A stretch of DNA of 64,000 bases from NCBI GenBank assembly GCA_001566295.1, contig KQ964257.1, forward strand, positions 1 to 64,000, read 5' to 3'. Within the stretch, counting starts at the first letter, position 1; the number at the start of each line of letters is the position of its first letter. The notes beneath the pieces are model-generated. The model saw only the letters and a list, made by a program, of their open reading frames with translations, was not told the origin of the DNA and did not search any database. This DNA is from Microdochium bolleyi. Lineage: Eukaryota; Ascomycota; Sordariomycetes; Xylariales; Microdochiaceae. Below, piece by piece: positions 31,586-44,353 of the stretch. The position numbers and the translations under genes were made by a program.

Positions 31586-34472
31586 ATGACTAGCCTTCCA
31601 CGGCTCTCAGCGATGTCGGGGAACCGCCCCTGCCCCAGTGACTTTGTACCCACCATGCAGGGTCGACTTCCCCGAACCCTTCCCCCGACACAACAATCCC
31701 TCCCTCTTCCGACACTCTGCTCGAACAACCACAGTGCCGATGCGGCATTGTGGAGAATGGACACCCCGGACCATGGACATCGGCGCGCGGAACACAACTC
31801 GGGCGCTTCTCTGCCGACCCCCAAGCGGATCAAGATCCGGCTGGCCTGCCAGGAATGCCGTGACCGCAAGATTCGGTGTGACGGAGCCCGGCCCATATGT
31901 CACTCGTGCTCTCGCAAGAAGCTTGGTCTCGAGCGATGTGTCTATCTCGCAGCCGATACGGAGTCGACTGACGGGTGAGCCGCCTCCCCCATCCCGACAC
32001 ATGGCCTTTTGCTGTCCGTGATCAGCTAACTGTCGACGGAACCAGATACATCAGTCGACTTGAGGACCGTGTCAGGGAGCTGGAGACGGTTCTCGGCAAC
32101 TCACACCATGCCTCGAGCCGACCAGCGCCCGTCGCCCAGGACGAGCCGCTCGCCTTGACGCCGGTGGGACGCAGAGCGATTGCGCCGCCTCGGCCGGCGC
32201 GGATGTCCCCCGCCTCAATGGATGTCCTGCAAAGCCCGAGAATGGGAACAGCCTTGCCGGATTCCAACCTCATAGGCATAGGTAATCCCACGCCCCTAAC
32301 GCGCGAAAGACGAAAACAAACTCCACCGGGGGAGGAAGCGGTGCTACGGCGACACCAGGACCAGTCCCAAGACCCCAGTGCGTCAGCAGTTGACGAGCAG
32401 CAAGACGAGGATAGCCCAGGTTTCCTGGGAAGTTCAAGTGCTATCGGTTTCATGAGCGAAGTATGTCGGACCTTCAAGGCTGCTGGCGGCGCGCCCAGCA
32501 GCGTCGACAACCGCATGACAACTCCGAATTCGCATGAGGGCAATCCTTCACCAGATGCACAATGGTTCGAGCGCCCAGGCCGGAGAGTTGCTCGGCACCA
32601 GACTTTGACGGCGGAGTGTGTAGTACCGCCAAGGAAAGTTGCTGACAGCCTGCTCGAGTACTACTGGAACGGGGCACATCCATTGCAACCCTTCATCCAC
32701 AGAGGTATCTTCATGAAACGGTATGTTCTCTGAACTGCTGGCCCGTTCGCCAGCCCTATCGCTGCGCTAGCTGATGCAAGTCCAGATACCATGCCCTATG
32801 GAGCAACAGCACCGACGATGACAACGGCGTCGGTGTGAGACAATCGGTACAGTCGGAGCAGACATTCCACTGCATCCTGAATCTTATCTTTGCCCTCGGC
32901 TGTCGCTTCCGCTCCATGTCATGCGGTCAAAAACCGCCAGGCCCCGATAACTCGCACGAGCAGTTTGCCAGTCGCGCAACGAGGCTTCTGAGCCTCGATC
33001 TGTTAGATTATGGCTCTGTTCAGCTCGTCCAAGCCTTGAATCTCATGGCACAGTACCTCCAGACGTTGAGCATGTCAAACAAATGCTGGGTGATTGCTGG
33101 CACGGCAATCCGCGTTGCTCAGGGCATCAGGTTGCATCTCGATATCGCAGGGGAGAGTCAGGCGCAGCGTGAAGAACGGAGGCGGACATGGCACTCTTGT
33201 GAGCTGCTCGACAGGTAAGATTGCAACTCCACGCCACAGGATTTGCTTCATGTACGGACTCGACTGATGTTATTTTCACAGTGTCCTGAGCATGACCTTT
33301 GGGCGACCACCTATGTTAGAAGTCAAGTCAGCTGCACCACTCCCACAAATGATTGACGATGAATATCTCACAATGGCCGCCAACTCGGAAGAGGGCGTCC
33401 AGCCGCCGGCAACTCCTGTCCGATGCGCCTTTTACCTTGCTATCATCAAGCTTTCTCACATCACTACAGAGATTCTTCGCTGCTTCTACTTCACCGAATC
33501 TCACAATCCCAGCGTAGAAGTGTCGAGGGCCGGCAGTTCCTCCGAATACTTTGCGTCGCTCTTTAAACTCGACTCCGCCTTGGACAGCTGGAATGAAGAG
33601 GTGCCGCCCTTCATCCAGTATGAGATGCTTCAAGGGCCACTAGATTCAGACAATCTATACCACCGCCAGGCACACCTCCTGCGGCATCGGTAAGGCTGTT
33701 TTGGTATTGTGTACTGTTGTGATTGCTGACCAATGCCACCGCGCAGCTATCTTTACGCAAAAGTACTGCTCTTTAGACGGCTTGTTGTCCAGACGGTATT
33801 GAACTCGTCCCGAGATTCTCCGAACCACAAGGCTCCCAAACTGCAAGATGTGGTGACATTCAGCTGTGTCGACAAGTGCACGGACGCCGCACGGGGTCTC
33901 CTCGACTGCATTCGGCCGAACATAGGCACCTGGCTTGTCCCACCTGCCTGGTACACAGTATTTGGTTAGTTCCAGAGACGCAGACGCTCCTCCGAGACAC
34001 TTCGGAACATCACCAGAACGCTCTTCGCTGACTGCGTCCAGTAATTTACACCTGCGGAACCGTCTTCGCCGTAGTCTCACTTGCGCCATCCCTGTACGGG
34101 AGACTGGCGCCCGACGAAAGACGGTGCCTTTTACAGAGCAGGGAGCAGTGCGTCGAGTGTCTCAGAGACTACCATGCTCTAGGCGATCCGTCGGCGCTGC
34201 GGTGCCTTCAAAACCTCCTGAACATATACAACAAGGAGGGCATGGCGGCGACGCAACGGGGGCCAAACGGCACAAGCTCTGCTGCACAGGGCGAGAGCCG
34301 CATCGACCCAAGCACGGGTGTGCCGCCGCCACCAGTGAGTTGCACCGCGGAAGAGCAGAATGAGCCGGCGTGGGACACTGACCTCTGGGCGGGGAACTGG
34401 GCCGACGATTTTGTTCATTGGCCTGAGGACTTTGCAGTCTTTGAATCCTTCGGGACGAGGAGTTTCCAATGA
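31586..34472 (+). CDS. Zn2Cys6 transcription factor
   Basis: Six exons (31586-31974, 32046-32720, 32786-33214, 33282-33689, 33747-33964, 34042-34472) give 849 residues, all phases closing. The zinc cluster ACQECRDRKIRCDGARPICHSC...C is at about residues 91-120, followed by the dimerisation helix ISRLEDRVRELETVL. The fungal_trans region includes LLEYYWNGAHPLQPFIHRGIF, FALGCRF and the diagnostic RRTWHSCELLDSVLSMTFGRPPML. The N-terminal extension before the cluster is long and proline-rich; a later ATG (31613 or 31757) is possible, and two CCCCGA-type half-sites at 31616-31624 and 31668-31676 would then be promoter sequence. Its place between the oxidoreductase pair and a second transporter makes it a candidate regulator of this block. 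Confidence 0.88.
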
Positions 34473-35454
34473 ACCGGAGGTCGTGACCCAAGGTATATAG
34501 AGGTCCAAGAGCAATGGGCTTCTCTGTCTGGAGCGTGTAGGCAGAGATCATTAGACAGCGCTCCGGCAGGCTCCATGGCTCAAGAAACAATGAACTACCA
34601 AGACCGTGGCCCAGCCAGTCGCCTATATAATTTGAAAACACTCATGCAGGCAGAGTGGACTGTGCGATTGGCTTTGAGTTCGAAACCCAGGCCAGCGGGA
34701 TCTATCTCAAGTTCCTCCATGGACAATCTGTGATGATTCTGGAACCTACATATGAACCATCGAGAGAGGTGCCGATGTTGTCATTGTCGGTCAAGACATC
34801 CCTCGGATATCTTCGGACACAAGGGCGCCGGGTAAACCACGGCTTATGCACGGCTAAACCAGGGATGCTCATATGGCGCTACCGACGCGGCCTCGGCGGC
34901 CTGGGGTGACACGGAACTTACACGGCACTCGCCCCACAGCTTTGGCCTCTGGTTAAAGTTTGAGTCCGGAAACACCTCCCTTTGCTCGACAACACGTCGC
35001 GTCGGGGGCTCACCAGTCTCCACTAAGATAGGCATTGCCAGTAGGACTTGAAGCGCGTCTCCTTATCAGCTCGTCAGCCTGTTCCTATGCGGCTCGGTGC
35101 GAAACTGAGAGCAAATCGGGAGCAACGCCACCTGCGCAACCCGGGTAGACATTATCCAAGTGGAGTTCTCCGGGAACCCTGTCCACTGGCTAGTCCAGCA
35201 TGGGAAATATCGCAACGGTCTCCGCACGTACCCCAACTGACCCCATGGGCATGAACAGATCCCGAACGGTGGTGCCCCTGTCGGCAGTGGGACTGACTTT
35301 CAGCTGCACGTCGTCTACGAGGTCGAAACTGGGATGCTGGTCTTGGCCGGCGGAGTGCTCGGTGCCAGCGGTGACTACTTAAACTCCCTCGACAGCCTTT
35401 GCCACGATGTAATGAGTGAAATAGACCAACCCTTCCTACCGTCACCAGTAAATC
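34473..35454. other. Intergenic DNA
   Basis: About 980 bases without a supported gene, holding the 3' end of the regulator gene and the promoter of the next transporter. A TATATAA word is at about 34623-34629 and a TCGGGGG half-site at about 35004-35010. Short frames here lack family resemblance. Confidence 0.5.
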
Positions 35455-37100
35455 ATGAACGTCGCTACAGCTGCAAAGGCCTCGCAGGGCTCCCAAACGC
35501 CGTGGTGGAGGCAGAGGGAGCTCCTCAGGCTGAACTTTGTCATTCTGTCCCTCGTCATGTTCTGTAAGGCGAATGCACGTCTCTGCCACACCTTCACCAT
35601 CTAATCTCTGTATCTCCCTCTAGCATCTGCCAATGGCTACGACGGCAGCGTCATGGGTGGCCTCCTCGCCCTCAAGAGCTGGAACCAATTCATGGAGTTC
35701 CCCACCGGCACCTATCTCGGCTGGATCAATGCCATCTACTTCCTCGGAAGCGCCATCGCCTTTCCCGCCGGCGCCTGGGTCTCGAATCGATACGGTCGGA
35801 AGCCCGGCATGTACATCGGATATGCCTTCCTCGTGGTTGGTATCGCCATGCAAAGCGCGGCTCAAAATGAGAGGACCTTCACATACGCCCGTCTCCTCAT
35901 CGGCATCTCTTCGGCCCTGCTGTCGATCTGCGCCCCTGTCCTGCTCAACGAGATCGCACACCCTATGCAGCGGGCTATCGTCAGCGCGCTCTACATGTGC
36001 GGCTACTATGTCGGCGGCACCATCAGCAGCTGGGTCACTTTCGGAACCAGGGATATTGCTTCGGACTGGGCCTGGAGAATCCCCGTTATCCTACAGTGTG
36101 CCCTGCCCCTGCTTGCACTACCTGGCTTCCTCATCGCCCCCGAGAGTCCCCGCTGGCTCATCAGCGTCGGCCGCAACGAGGAGGCGACTAGGGTCCTGGC
36201 AACGCACCACGCCGGCGGACGGATGGATGATCCTATTGTCCTCTCCCAGATGGTCGAGATGGAGACTACCATCACGGCCGAGAAGGAGGCCGCTCACAGC
36301 GGGTCATACATCGACATGTCCCGAACCCCCGGTAACCGCCACAGGCTGATGATTTCTGTCGCCCTCGGCTTCATTTCCCAATGGGCCGGAAATGGTGTCA
36401 TCTCCTACTATCTGCCCCTGGTTCTCAACTCTGTGGGTGTCACCTCCGTCACCGACCAGACTCTGATCAACGCCTGCCTGAACGTCTGGAATCTTCTCTG
36501 GGCTCTCGCTGCTGCCACTTCTGTCGACCGTTTCGGCCGACGCGGACTCTTCCTGGCTTCGGCGATCTTGATGTTCGTCAGCTTCGTCATCGTGACCGCG
36601 CTCAGTGGTTCATTCGCACAGACCCTGTCTTCCAAGGTCGGCGTCGCCGTGATCCCGTTCCTCTTCCTCTTCTTCGCTGGCTACGATATTGCTCTGTAAG
36701 TATCCCTGCCCTGTTTTCCCTCGAATGCCTAGCTAACGACAATTTTCCCTCCAGCACCCCTTTCCTCGTCGCCTACCCCGTCGAAATCTGGCAGTTTACC
36801 ATGCGCTCCCGTGGTCTTACAGTCACCTGGATCACTGCCCTATCCTCGATCTTCCTCAACACCTTCGTCAACGGCATCGCGCTCGACAAGCTCGGATGGA
36901 AGTACTACATTCTCTTCTGCGTCCTCCTCTTCCTCTGGATCGTCTTTGTTTGGTTCGCTATTCCCGAAACAAGAGGACACACGCTCGAGCAGATGGCAGT
37001 TGTCTTCGATGGCGAGGACGCCGTTCCCACACAGACAGTCGTGCTTCACGAGAAGCAGGAAGTCGAGTCCGACGCCAAGCACATAGATAACAAGGCTTAG
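35455..37100 (+). CDS. MFS sugar transporter, lactose-permease-like
   Basis: Three exons (35455-35563, 35624-36695, 36755-37100) give 508 residues with twelve predicted membrane helices. Sugar-porter signatures are NGYDGSVMGGLL in TM1, NRYGRKPGMYIGY, APESPRWLISVGRNEEA, VDRFGRRGLF and IPETRGHTLEQMAVVFDG. NGYDGSxMNG-like TM1 and WVLAFIPETKGxTLE-like ends are usual for the lactose permease/hexose branch of ascomycetes. The first exon carries MNVATAAKASQGSQTPWWRQ and the start of TM1; splicing restores VMFSSANGYDG. It probably imports a mono- or disaccharide. It follows a Zn2Cys6 regulator on the same strand and faces the C2H2 regulator tail-to-tail. Confidence 0.9.
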
Positions 37101-37636
37101 AGCCTGCGACGCATTGTGCTGGCGGGGCGGACTGGGAATCCTCAGCAACGACCCCTTAGGAGGCAGTCTAGAGGCTAAATCATTTTCTGTAATTGGAGGT
37201 ATGGGCCAGAGGTACATTGTTAGACGCCCATACCAGCGTTATCGAGGTGGGTGAAGAAATCATAGCGAATAAAGCCCGGATATACTAAACTCAACCATAA
37301 CAAGTCGTTGTGGATTGTCAAAGAACTATACAAAGTATTCAAACACCGCATTGCATTACTATAGCTGCAGTTCCCTGCATACAATCTTCGCAAGCAGTAC
37401 TGTTCAATATGGCTGGAGAAGATCTTAGTGAATAGACAACGTACGATCGATAATGCGATCACTTAGGGCGTCCGCTACTCTTGTATCAGTTCTAGTTAGT
37501 GCTTAAAGTGGACTGTAGGCCTAACCTGCACATTCACTTGAGACGGGTCACTTTATCATTAGGATATGACACGTTTTGCTTTTGCACGATGCTGCTTAGG
37601 ATTAGAATGCCAGGCGGCTCAAGAATCTACGCAACA
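37101..37636. other. Convergent intergenic region
   Basis: A 536-base gap between the 3' ends of the transporter and the C2H2 regulator gene. It is moderately AT-rich, has no supported gene, and should contain both terminators. Confidence 0.5.
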
Positions 37637-40514
37637 TCATGCAGGGCCTGTCTCCTTGTCGTTAGTCACGGTCTGCTGAAGCATGTCTGCAAACAGGTCA
37701 AGGCCGGCCCCGATCGTGCCCATGATCTCAAAGACGTGTGCGCCCTGGAACGTGCAGGCCCACAAGCGAACAACGGCCGCCGCCATGCGCCTGATGCGCC
37801 TGATACTGTTGGTCTCGCGGAGCAGGAGTGGGCCAAGGTCCGTCTCGTTGATGATGCTGGCGACGATGCTGACGATGCTCCGCTCACCGGTCCGGAGTTC
37901 TTTGCCCTCGGCAAGAGCCATGGCCACGGTCTCGAGCCACTTGCTCAGGTAGATGGCACACTCGACATTGCACAAGCTGTGCACAATGCTCCACGACAAG
38001 GTCTGCGTCTGCGCCACGTACTCGACGCCAATGTGGACCGGGATGCTCAGCGAGTGCGCAGCCTGCAGGGCGGCCCTCTCCACGTGAGAGAACCGGTCCA
38101 GCAGTGGTACCTCCCGGAGCCCCCGGGCAATGGCTCCCGGGTCCCGTGTGTCGAGGTGGCGGTAGCTGCCCAAGTCGGCGTACAGGCGGATGTAGGCCAA
38201 CCGGAAGAGGGCCGTGGCGTTGAAGCTAAGGGGCCCGCCCGGCGCTAGGGGATCGAGAGATGAGTCCCGGGTCATCTCCCACTGCCTCTGCCACCGGCGC
38301 AGGGCTGTGTCCAAGCCCTCAAGGATCTCGTCAGGGAGCCTCGTATCCCCTCGGCTCGAGGCAAAGGGAAAGGACGATTGCCGCACGAGAAAGATCTGCT
38401 GGATAATGCCGTGCATCAGCACATAGTTGCCAAACGACGAGACCGTGCTTTGCTCCGCCGCATCCGCGACGTGGACAAAGAGGGCGGAGTAGCTCTTGGC
38501 AAAGGATGACTCGACGTGCACATCCTTGTTCCGAGCAGCGTGCCACGCAGCCTCGTCGGCGGCTCGCCAGTGTGTCTCGGGGGCCGGCAGCTGAACGGGG
38601 CCCATCTCGGCCGTGGTCAGCTTCGGGGGGATGTTGTAGGCGATCGAGTGCAGGTTGGAAAAGCTGTAGGCCACAATCTTGACCCGCCGTGCCCCTTCTT
38701 CGGCGATCCAGTCGTGCCAGGTGAGGCTTTCGGGGCGTGTTGTGGCCGGCCTCGTCAGTCCCTGCTCACGTACCATCGTGGCTAGCTGACTAGCTGTTGC
38801 GAAGGCTTCTCTCAGCACGGACCGCTGATTCCACGTCCCCAGAGCAATGAGAAGAATCATGGCCTGCATTGTCTGTAGATCGCGGGAGCTGGAGCGCCCG
38901 GCAGAGGAGAACGAGTTGCTGTCACGCCGCCGCAGCTGGGCTTCGAGCAATGCCATGGCTGCCCGGTACAAGGTGTCCGCCTGCTGTCGCTGGAAGCGGT
39001 ACCGGGCCCCCGTAGCTGCGATGGCCATGGCAAGCTCAGGGGCCGAGTTCGCGAGCGTGAAGGTGGGCGTATGTAGGCAGGGCAGATGCTCGTGAAATCC
39101 GGTGAAGAAGCCCTCCACGTACCGGCATAGCGCATGCCGCGAGGGCATGATAAACCCGGGCGGCAGTGTACTGCTGTGGCTCTGCAGGTGGTCGAGGATG
39201 ACTTCGTGATCTTCCTGGGATATCCTCCAGGGCACGGCTTCCCGATGTGACGCCGAATCCGGCTGTAGCGCTCGCCAGGTCTTGCCAGGGGCTGGGCCTG
39301 GTGCACGGTCGCTCCCTGGCGGCGCCCGGTGCTCGTCATTGTCTAGGTGCATGGATGGCAGCCGAGATGCGTATCGTGAGAAGGTGCCAGCACGCGGAGG
39401 CTCGAAGTCGATGTCGTCCACCACAGTCAAGCCTGCGTTGGGGTTCGCGCTTGCCGCGACCATGGATATGTCGAAGTTAGAAGAGCTATGCTCATGTATG
39501 GGCACTCCCACACCTGGGGGCAAGGTGCTGAGGAAGAAGGGAGGGATCAGCAGTGAAGGCTGTGTGCTCAGGTCTCCCCAGAGGAGATCCAGGTCATCGG
39601 CAAAATGTAAGTCCCACATCTCCTGAGAAGCCAGTGTGTCTTTGATCCGTGGCATGGCGGCCTCGCCCAGCCTCTCGATACCATTAGCATCGTGTGTCTG
39701 CGTCGACGTGAGCACCGAGGCTGGGGACGGGATCGCTGCTGTGGCTGCTGTTCTTGCTCTTATCGCTGATGCTGCGAGGTTGGGGTCGATGTTTGCAATC
39801 AGGCCGTACTGACTGGGTAGCTGGGCTGAGACGTGGTCATCTTCGCATCTCGCGGGAGGGGTTCGAAGATGAGCCGCCCCGGTGGAGGGCGCATGGCTGT
39901 GAGCTCCGCTGGTGGCTGCGGCGGCGATGGAGTTTTGTGGCGAGGTCCCCAAGTGCGACAACCCTGCTGAGGAATATAGAACTCGAGCGTCAACGGACCT
40001 CTGAGACACGCCATGCTCCTCAGCGATGCCCAAGCCGGGTGGCGCGACGTCGGTGCTCATATGCTCTGTTGTTGGGTCGCCGGTGGTGTTCGTGGCGGCC
40101 GTGTCAGCGACTGCCTGCCCGTCCTGTTGCGGCACGTCGTGGGCCAGTTTGCTGTGCCGGGAGAGCAAGTCTCTGACGTGTGCAATGCATCATGTCAATG
40201 CTTTGCCTCGAAGGAGACACGCGTGCTGTCCAGGCTCAACCCCAAGGACAGAAACATGAACTCATGGACGGGATGATGTTTGCCCACCTGCGCGTAAAGG
40301 CTCTGCCACAGTAGCACCCATATGGTTTCTCGCGTGTATCTGCCCCAACAACATGTTAGCCACGACGTGGGTGTTCTGGCTGTGTAGGAGAGGCCGGGGG
40401 GCACGCCTGGCGAGCCGCTGACTTACGTGTTCGTTCGTGTCGGCGCAGGTGCTCGGTGCGCTGGAACTGCTTCGCGCAGAACCGACATGGAGGGACGTGG
40501 ACCTTGTGCCGCAT
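37637..40514 (-). CDS. C2H2 zinc-finger transcription factor with fungal_trans domain
   Basis: Three exons (40514-40427, 40339-40288, 40172-37637) give 891 residues. The first two introns fall inside two adjacent C2H2 fingers: CRFCAKQFQRTEHLRRHERTH, then the linker TREKPY and CYCGRAFTRRDLLSRHSKLAH. This FQRTEHLRRHERTHTREKPY...F.RRDLLxRHxxxxH arrangement is the known N-terminus of a large ascomycete family with C2H2 fingers and a C-terminal fungal_trans domain. The middle homology region runs from about residue 350 (LCRYVEGFFTGFHEHLPCLHTPTF) through SFSNLHSIAYNIPPKL. Only the ATG at 40514 precedes the first finger. The gene lies downstream of and parallel to the hydroxyacid dehydrogenase gene and is the only regulator in the catabolic block, so it is the likely pathway regulator. 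Confidence 0.9.
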
Positions 40515-40745
40515 TACTCGGCCACACACAAGCAGAGACCCTGCGAAGGATCTTTGCGATGCACGTGCGTGGTTGGGCGGCGATGTGTAAAGTTGGGGAG
40601 GGAAAGAGCGGGCAGATTGATGGGAGGCGAGCACGGGTTGGGGTAGATTGCCCACGGTGGGTCTATCATTTTACTGTGCACAATGTCATCGTTCAGCTAC
40701 AGGTACGCTAGCGTGGTGACGCAAATAGTGTCCCCTCACGAGGGC

Positions 40746-41771
40746 TCACGCATCGCCATCCGCAATCAGCCGATACACACTGCGCGAGTCACGCCCCTTG
40801 GTCCGCTCGTCGGCGACTGCCTTGCCGTAGAGCTTGAGGATGGTGTCGCCGAGCAGCAGCTGTGCGTCGACATCCTTGGCAAGCGCGACCGCCATCTCAA
40901 GCACGCCCTTGCACAGCTCCACGCTGAAGCCCCCCGCAAAGTCGTTCTCGCTGGCGGCCCCGGGCGTGACGCCCTTGACCGGGTTCTGCTCCTTGCTGTT
41001 GTAGCAGCGTCCGCTGCTGACGTTGATGAGCGCGGCCAGCACCTTGGGGTCCAGCCCGGCCTTGACGCCCATGTTCATGGCCTCGCACACGGCCACCGTG
41101 CTGGCGGCACTCAGGTAGTTGTTGATCTGCTTGCTCGCAAGCCCCGCGCCTGGGGCGCCGCAGTAGAATATGTTCTGGCCCATCATCTCGAGCACGGGCA
41201 GCGCGCTGTCGTAATCGGCCTCGCTCGCGGCCCCGACCATGAGCGTCAGCGTGCCCGCGTTGGCGCCGTTGGGTCCGCCGCTGACGGGAGCATCAACAAA
41301 GGAGCCGAGGCCTGACCTGGCCACTTCCTGCCCGACCTCGGTGCTCGTGGCAGCCTCGATCGTCGAGCATTCGACGAAGCGGATCTTGCGGTCCTGCGGT
41401 GCGATCGAGAGCAAGCCATTCTCCTTGTCCGTGTACACATGGTGGACGTGCTCGCGCTTTGGAAGCATTGTGACGATGATGTCCTGCATGGAACGCGACA
41501 AGAGGATCCGTCAGCACGCCGCGGAACCATGGGTGGAATCGAGCGTCTTCCTTACCGCCCGCTCGGCGACTTCTCTGGGCGTCCGGGCAACCTCGACGCG
41601 TTGTCCCGTCGCCTCGACCTGCTCGATAAAGGCAGTTCTGCGCGCCTCTGAGACTTCGCAGATCACCATCTTTGCGGAAGCGGGAATCTTCTTCCGGATG
41701 TTCAGGGCCATGCCCCAGCCCATCTGGCCAATGCCAATGAACCCATATCGAGCCTCCGTGATGCTAGCCAT
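40746..41771 (-). CDS. 3-hydroxyisobutyrate-dehydrogenase-family enzyme
   Basis: Two exons (41771-41556, 41483-40746) give 317 residues. The N-terminal Rossmann motif is YGFIGIGQMGWGMALN (residues 9-24), followed by the family marks DIIVTMLP, FVECSTI, FVDAPVSGGPNGANAGTLTLMVGA and the catalytic-lysine segment GAGLASKQINNYL. These are the conserved blocks of beta-hydroxyacid dehydrogenases, which oxidise 3-hydroxyisobutyrate, tartronate or gamma-hydroxybutyrate with NAD(P). HIBADH proper is mitochondrial, but no presequence is seen here (MASITEARYGF), so a cytosolic relative is more likely. With succinate-semialdehyde-type dehydrogenase next door, a gamma-hydroxy acid or hydroxyisobutyrate-like substrate is plausible. 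Confidence 0.9.
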
Positions 41772-42594
41772 GGTTGTCTGTGCTCGTTCGCTGGGCAGCT
41801 ATGCGTCGTGGTTCGTGTTGGAAGATTGACCTCCTCAGAATATTTCTGTTTGCACGCTCTTTGACTTCCTAGACCTCAACGGGGCCGGCTTCTTGTGAGT
41901 GCAATTATGCATGCTTCCGTCGTCCAGCCGGACCGCCCTCCGCAGTGTTCCATGTCGAAAACGCCCCATACTCCAATGTTACATGCTCTAGTCTTGCGAC
42001 ACCCAGAAATGTCCTGCCCCACCAGCTCAAGCGAGCGGCCTGCTCCGAAGCATGTTTGGGCCTGCCAGAAGTTCGGCATTGTTACGAGTTTTGGCCTTGC
42101 GTCCTCTTCCCTCCCCTTCCGTGGCATGGTCTCGGACGCGGCGTTCCTCTGCCCTCCCTCCTCCGCAGTCCCCAATAATTTGGGGGATGGGGTTTGGGGC
42201 AAACCAGATTTGGAATGCCACCGCTTGTGTAATGGCTCCATGGAACTGGGGCACGAGAATTTCCCGACCAAGCTCGCCAAGCATCAAGGGTGTTACTGCA
42301 TTCGGCCGCTCTCGGCGCCCGTCAGTCGTCTTACAGACATTCCTTGCCCAGACACGAAGGTGCGTCCCGTCACGTCACTTTCTCTGGTCACATGTCATGC
42401 GCGTTGTGAAGACCATTTGCACAGGCCCCGAGATTACGCTATGTTCTGAATTGAAATATCTCCTCTCATTGCTGCACACTCAGAGATGCGCCGGACTTAA
42501 TCCATCATGAATCAAAATACAGCAGCTCGAGTGCATGAATCCCCGAAACAGTGCCTGCCCCGACTTTTCAAGGACTCTTCATTTTATTCCCAGC
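41772..42594. other. Intergenic DNA and promoter of the hydroxyacid dehydrogenase
   Basis: An 823-base gap with no supported gene. A long plus-strand frame (41895-42449) is poor in protein character and rejected. GTCCAGCCGGAC at about 41921-41932 is a small inverted repeat in the promoter. Confidence 0.5.
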
Positions 42595-44353
42595 TTAAAA
42601 TTGACCCTCAACGGTGAGCGTGCACGTCTTCGAAACCAAGTATTCCTCAACAGCGACATCCTTGCCCGATTCCTTGCCATATCCAGACAGCTTCATGCCC
42701 CCAAAGGGCGACTCGGCGGCCGAAGAGTTGCCAGTGTTGAGCCCGATCATGCCGGCTTCGAGGTTCTCCATGAGGCGCCACGTGCGATCGATGTCCTTTG
42801 TGAAGAAGTAGCTCGCAAGACCCATGCTCGTGTCGTTGGCGAGCCTCACAGCCTCGTCCTCGGTGTCAAATGGGAACACGGCCAGGATGGGACCGAACGT
42901 CTCCTCCTTGCTCAGCAGCATGGAGCTGTTTGCGTCGCGGATAATGGTCGGCTCGTAGAAGAAGCCGCCCCCCTGCCCGCGCTGGCCGCCAACCACGACC
43001 TTGCCGCCATGCGCCACCGCATCGTCGACGTGGGACTGGGTCTTTGTCACGCTGCGCGACGTCGTCAGCGGCCCGATGGTGGTGTCGGCCCGGGTTCCGT
43101 GGCCCAGCCTGAGTTGCTTGGTGCCCGCAGCTATCCGCTCCAGAAACTCCTCGTATATGCCGCTCTGCACGTAGACGCGGTTCGCAGTGACGCATGCCTG
43201 GCCTGCGTGCCGCCACTTGAGCTTGAGGAGCTCGTCGGCGGCCTGCTGCTGGTTGCAGTCATTGAACACGACGAAGGGGCAGTTGCCCCCCAGCTCCAGG
43301 GTGACCTTCTTGAGCCCTTCGGAGCAGTGCCGGGCGATCAGGCTGCCGATGGGCGTCGAGCCCGTAAATGACACCTTCTTGGTCAGGGGGTGCTTGCAAA
43401 GGGCCTCGGCGACTTCTGGGGTGTGCGCGAGTGAGGTGGTGACCACGTTGAAGACGCCGGGGGCGAAGCCGGCCTGGACCGCCAGATTGGCCAGGATGAG
43501 GCACGTCAGGGGCGTCTCGGGAGAGGGCTTCGCAACAACGGTGCATCCGGCAGCGAGCGCAGCGGCAACCTTCCGCAGGATCATGCTGTGTGTCGCAAAC
43601 GAGTTCGGCGTCAGCTTTTTGCCAGATCTGTGTCTTTGTACATGTCTTTCCCCTGTCGAAACATATGATTGATTGGCTGGTGACCTACGCAATTGGGAAG
43701 TTCCATGGCACGAGAGTTACACAAACACCGATGGGCTGCTTGATGACCATGACCCTGCGGGACGGCAGGGAAGGCGTGCTGATGTTTCCTCTTATGCGCT
43801 CGGCCTCGCCGGCGAACCACCACGTGAAGCCGAGGGCATAGTCGAGCTCGCCCTGCGCCTCGGCGAGGGGTTTTCCAGACTCGTACGTCAGCACCAGGGC
43901 GATGTCGTCGCGGTTCTCCCGGATCAGGCGGTCCCACTCGAGCAACTTGCGGCCGCGGGAGCGCGGGTTCTCCTTGCGGAACGTCTCAAAGGCCTCGGCA
44001 CTGGACTGCACTACGGCGTCGACGTCGGATCTACCGAAATCTGTACAGGACAAAATGCATTCGCCGGTGCCTGGGTCTGTTCAAGTTGGGGAAAACGAGC
44101 ACAGCGTAATCGCACTTATTAGCACTCCGCGCCACCCCACGTGGAGCATGTGAAGGGGTTAGGAGACTTGCGAATACTCTCTTACCTTCGACATCAAATC
44201 GCTCGCCTGAGGACGCCGTCTTCCATTGTCCATGAACGAAGCCCTCTGGCCGGAAGAGATCCGGGTTTGCTAGCTGGAGGACGTCTTCAGTATATTGCAC
44301 AGGTCTAGAGACGTAGGGGTAAGCAGAATTACCTTGAACGGGAGATTCTCCAT
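42595..44353 (-). CDS. Succinate-semialdehyde-type aldehyde dehydrogenase
   Basis: Four exons (44353-44333, 44273-44186, 44076-43689, 43585-42595) give 495 residues, the usual length for cytosolic SSADH. The 21-base first exon MENLPFK joins LANPDLFRPEGFVHGQW, and later junctions rebuild FDVEDPGTGE and NFPIAMILRKVAAAL. Catalytic residues are the general base Glu263 in VTLELGGNCPF and Cys297 in AGQACVTANRVYV; the cofactor loop is FTGSTPIG. PWNFPIAM and CVTANR are typical of SSADH/GabD rather than general ALDH. It oxidises succinate semialdehyde or a close semialdehyde to the acid with NAD(P)+. Together with the hydroxyacid dehydrogenase, lactonase-like and ureohydrolase genes nearby, it would feed four-carbon units into the TCA cycle. 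Confidence 0.92.

Noticed and set aside
41895..42449. 184-codon plus-strand frame
   Set aside because: It lies in the promoter of the hydroxyacid dehydrogenase, has no family resemblance and random composition with many Cys, His and Pro.
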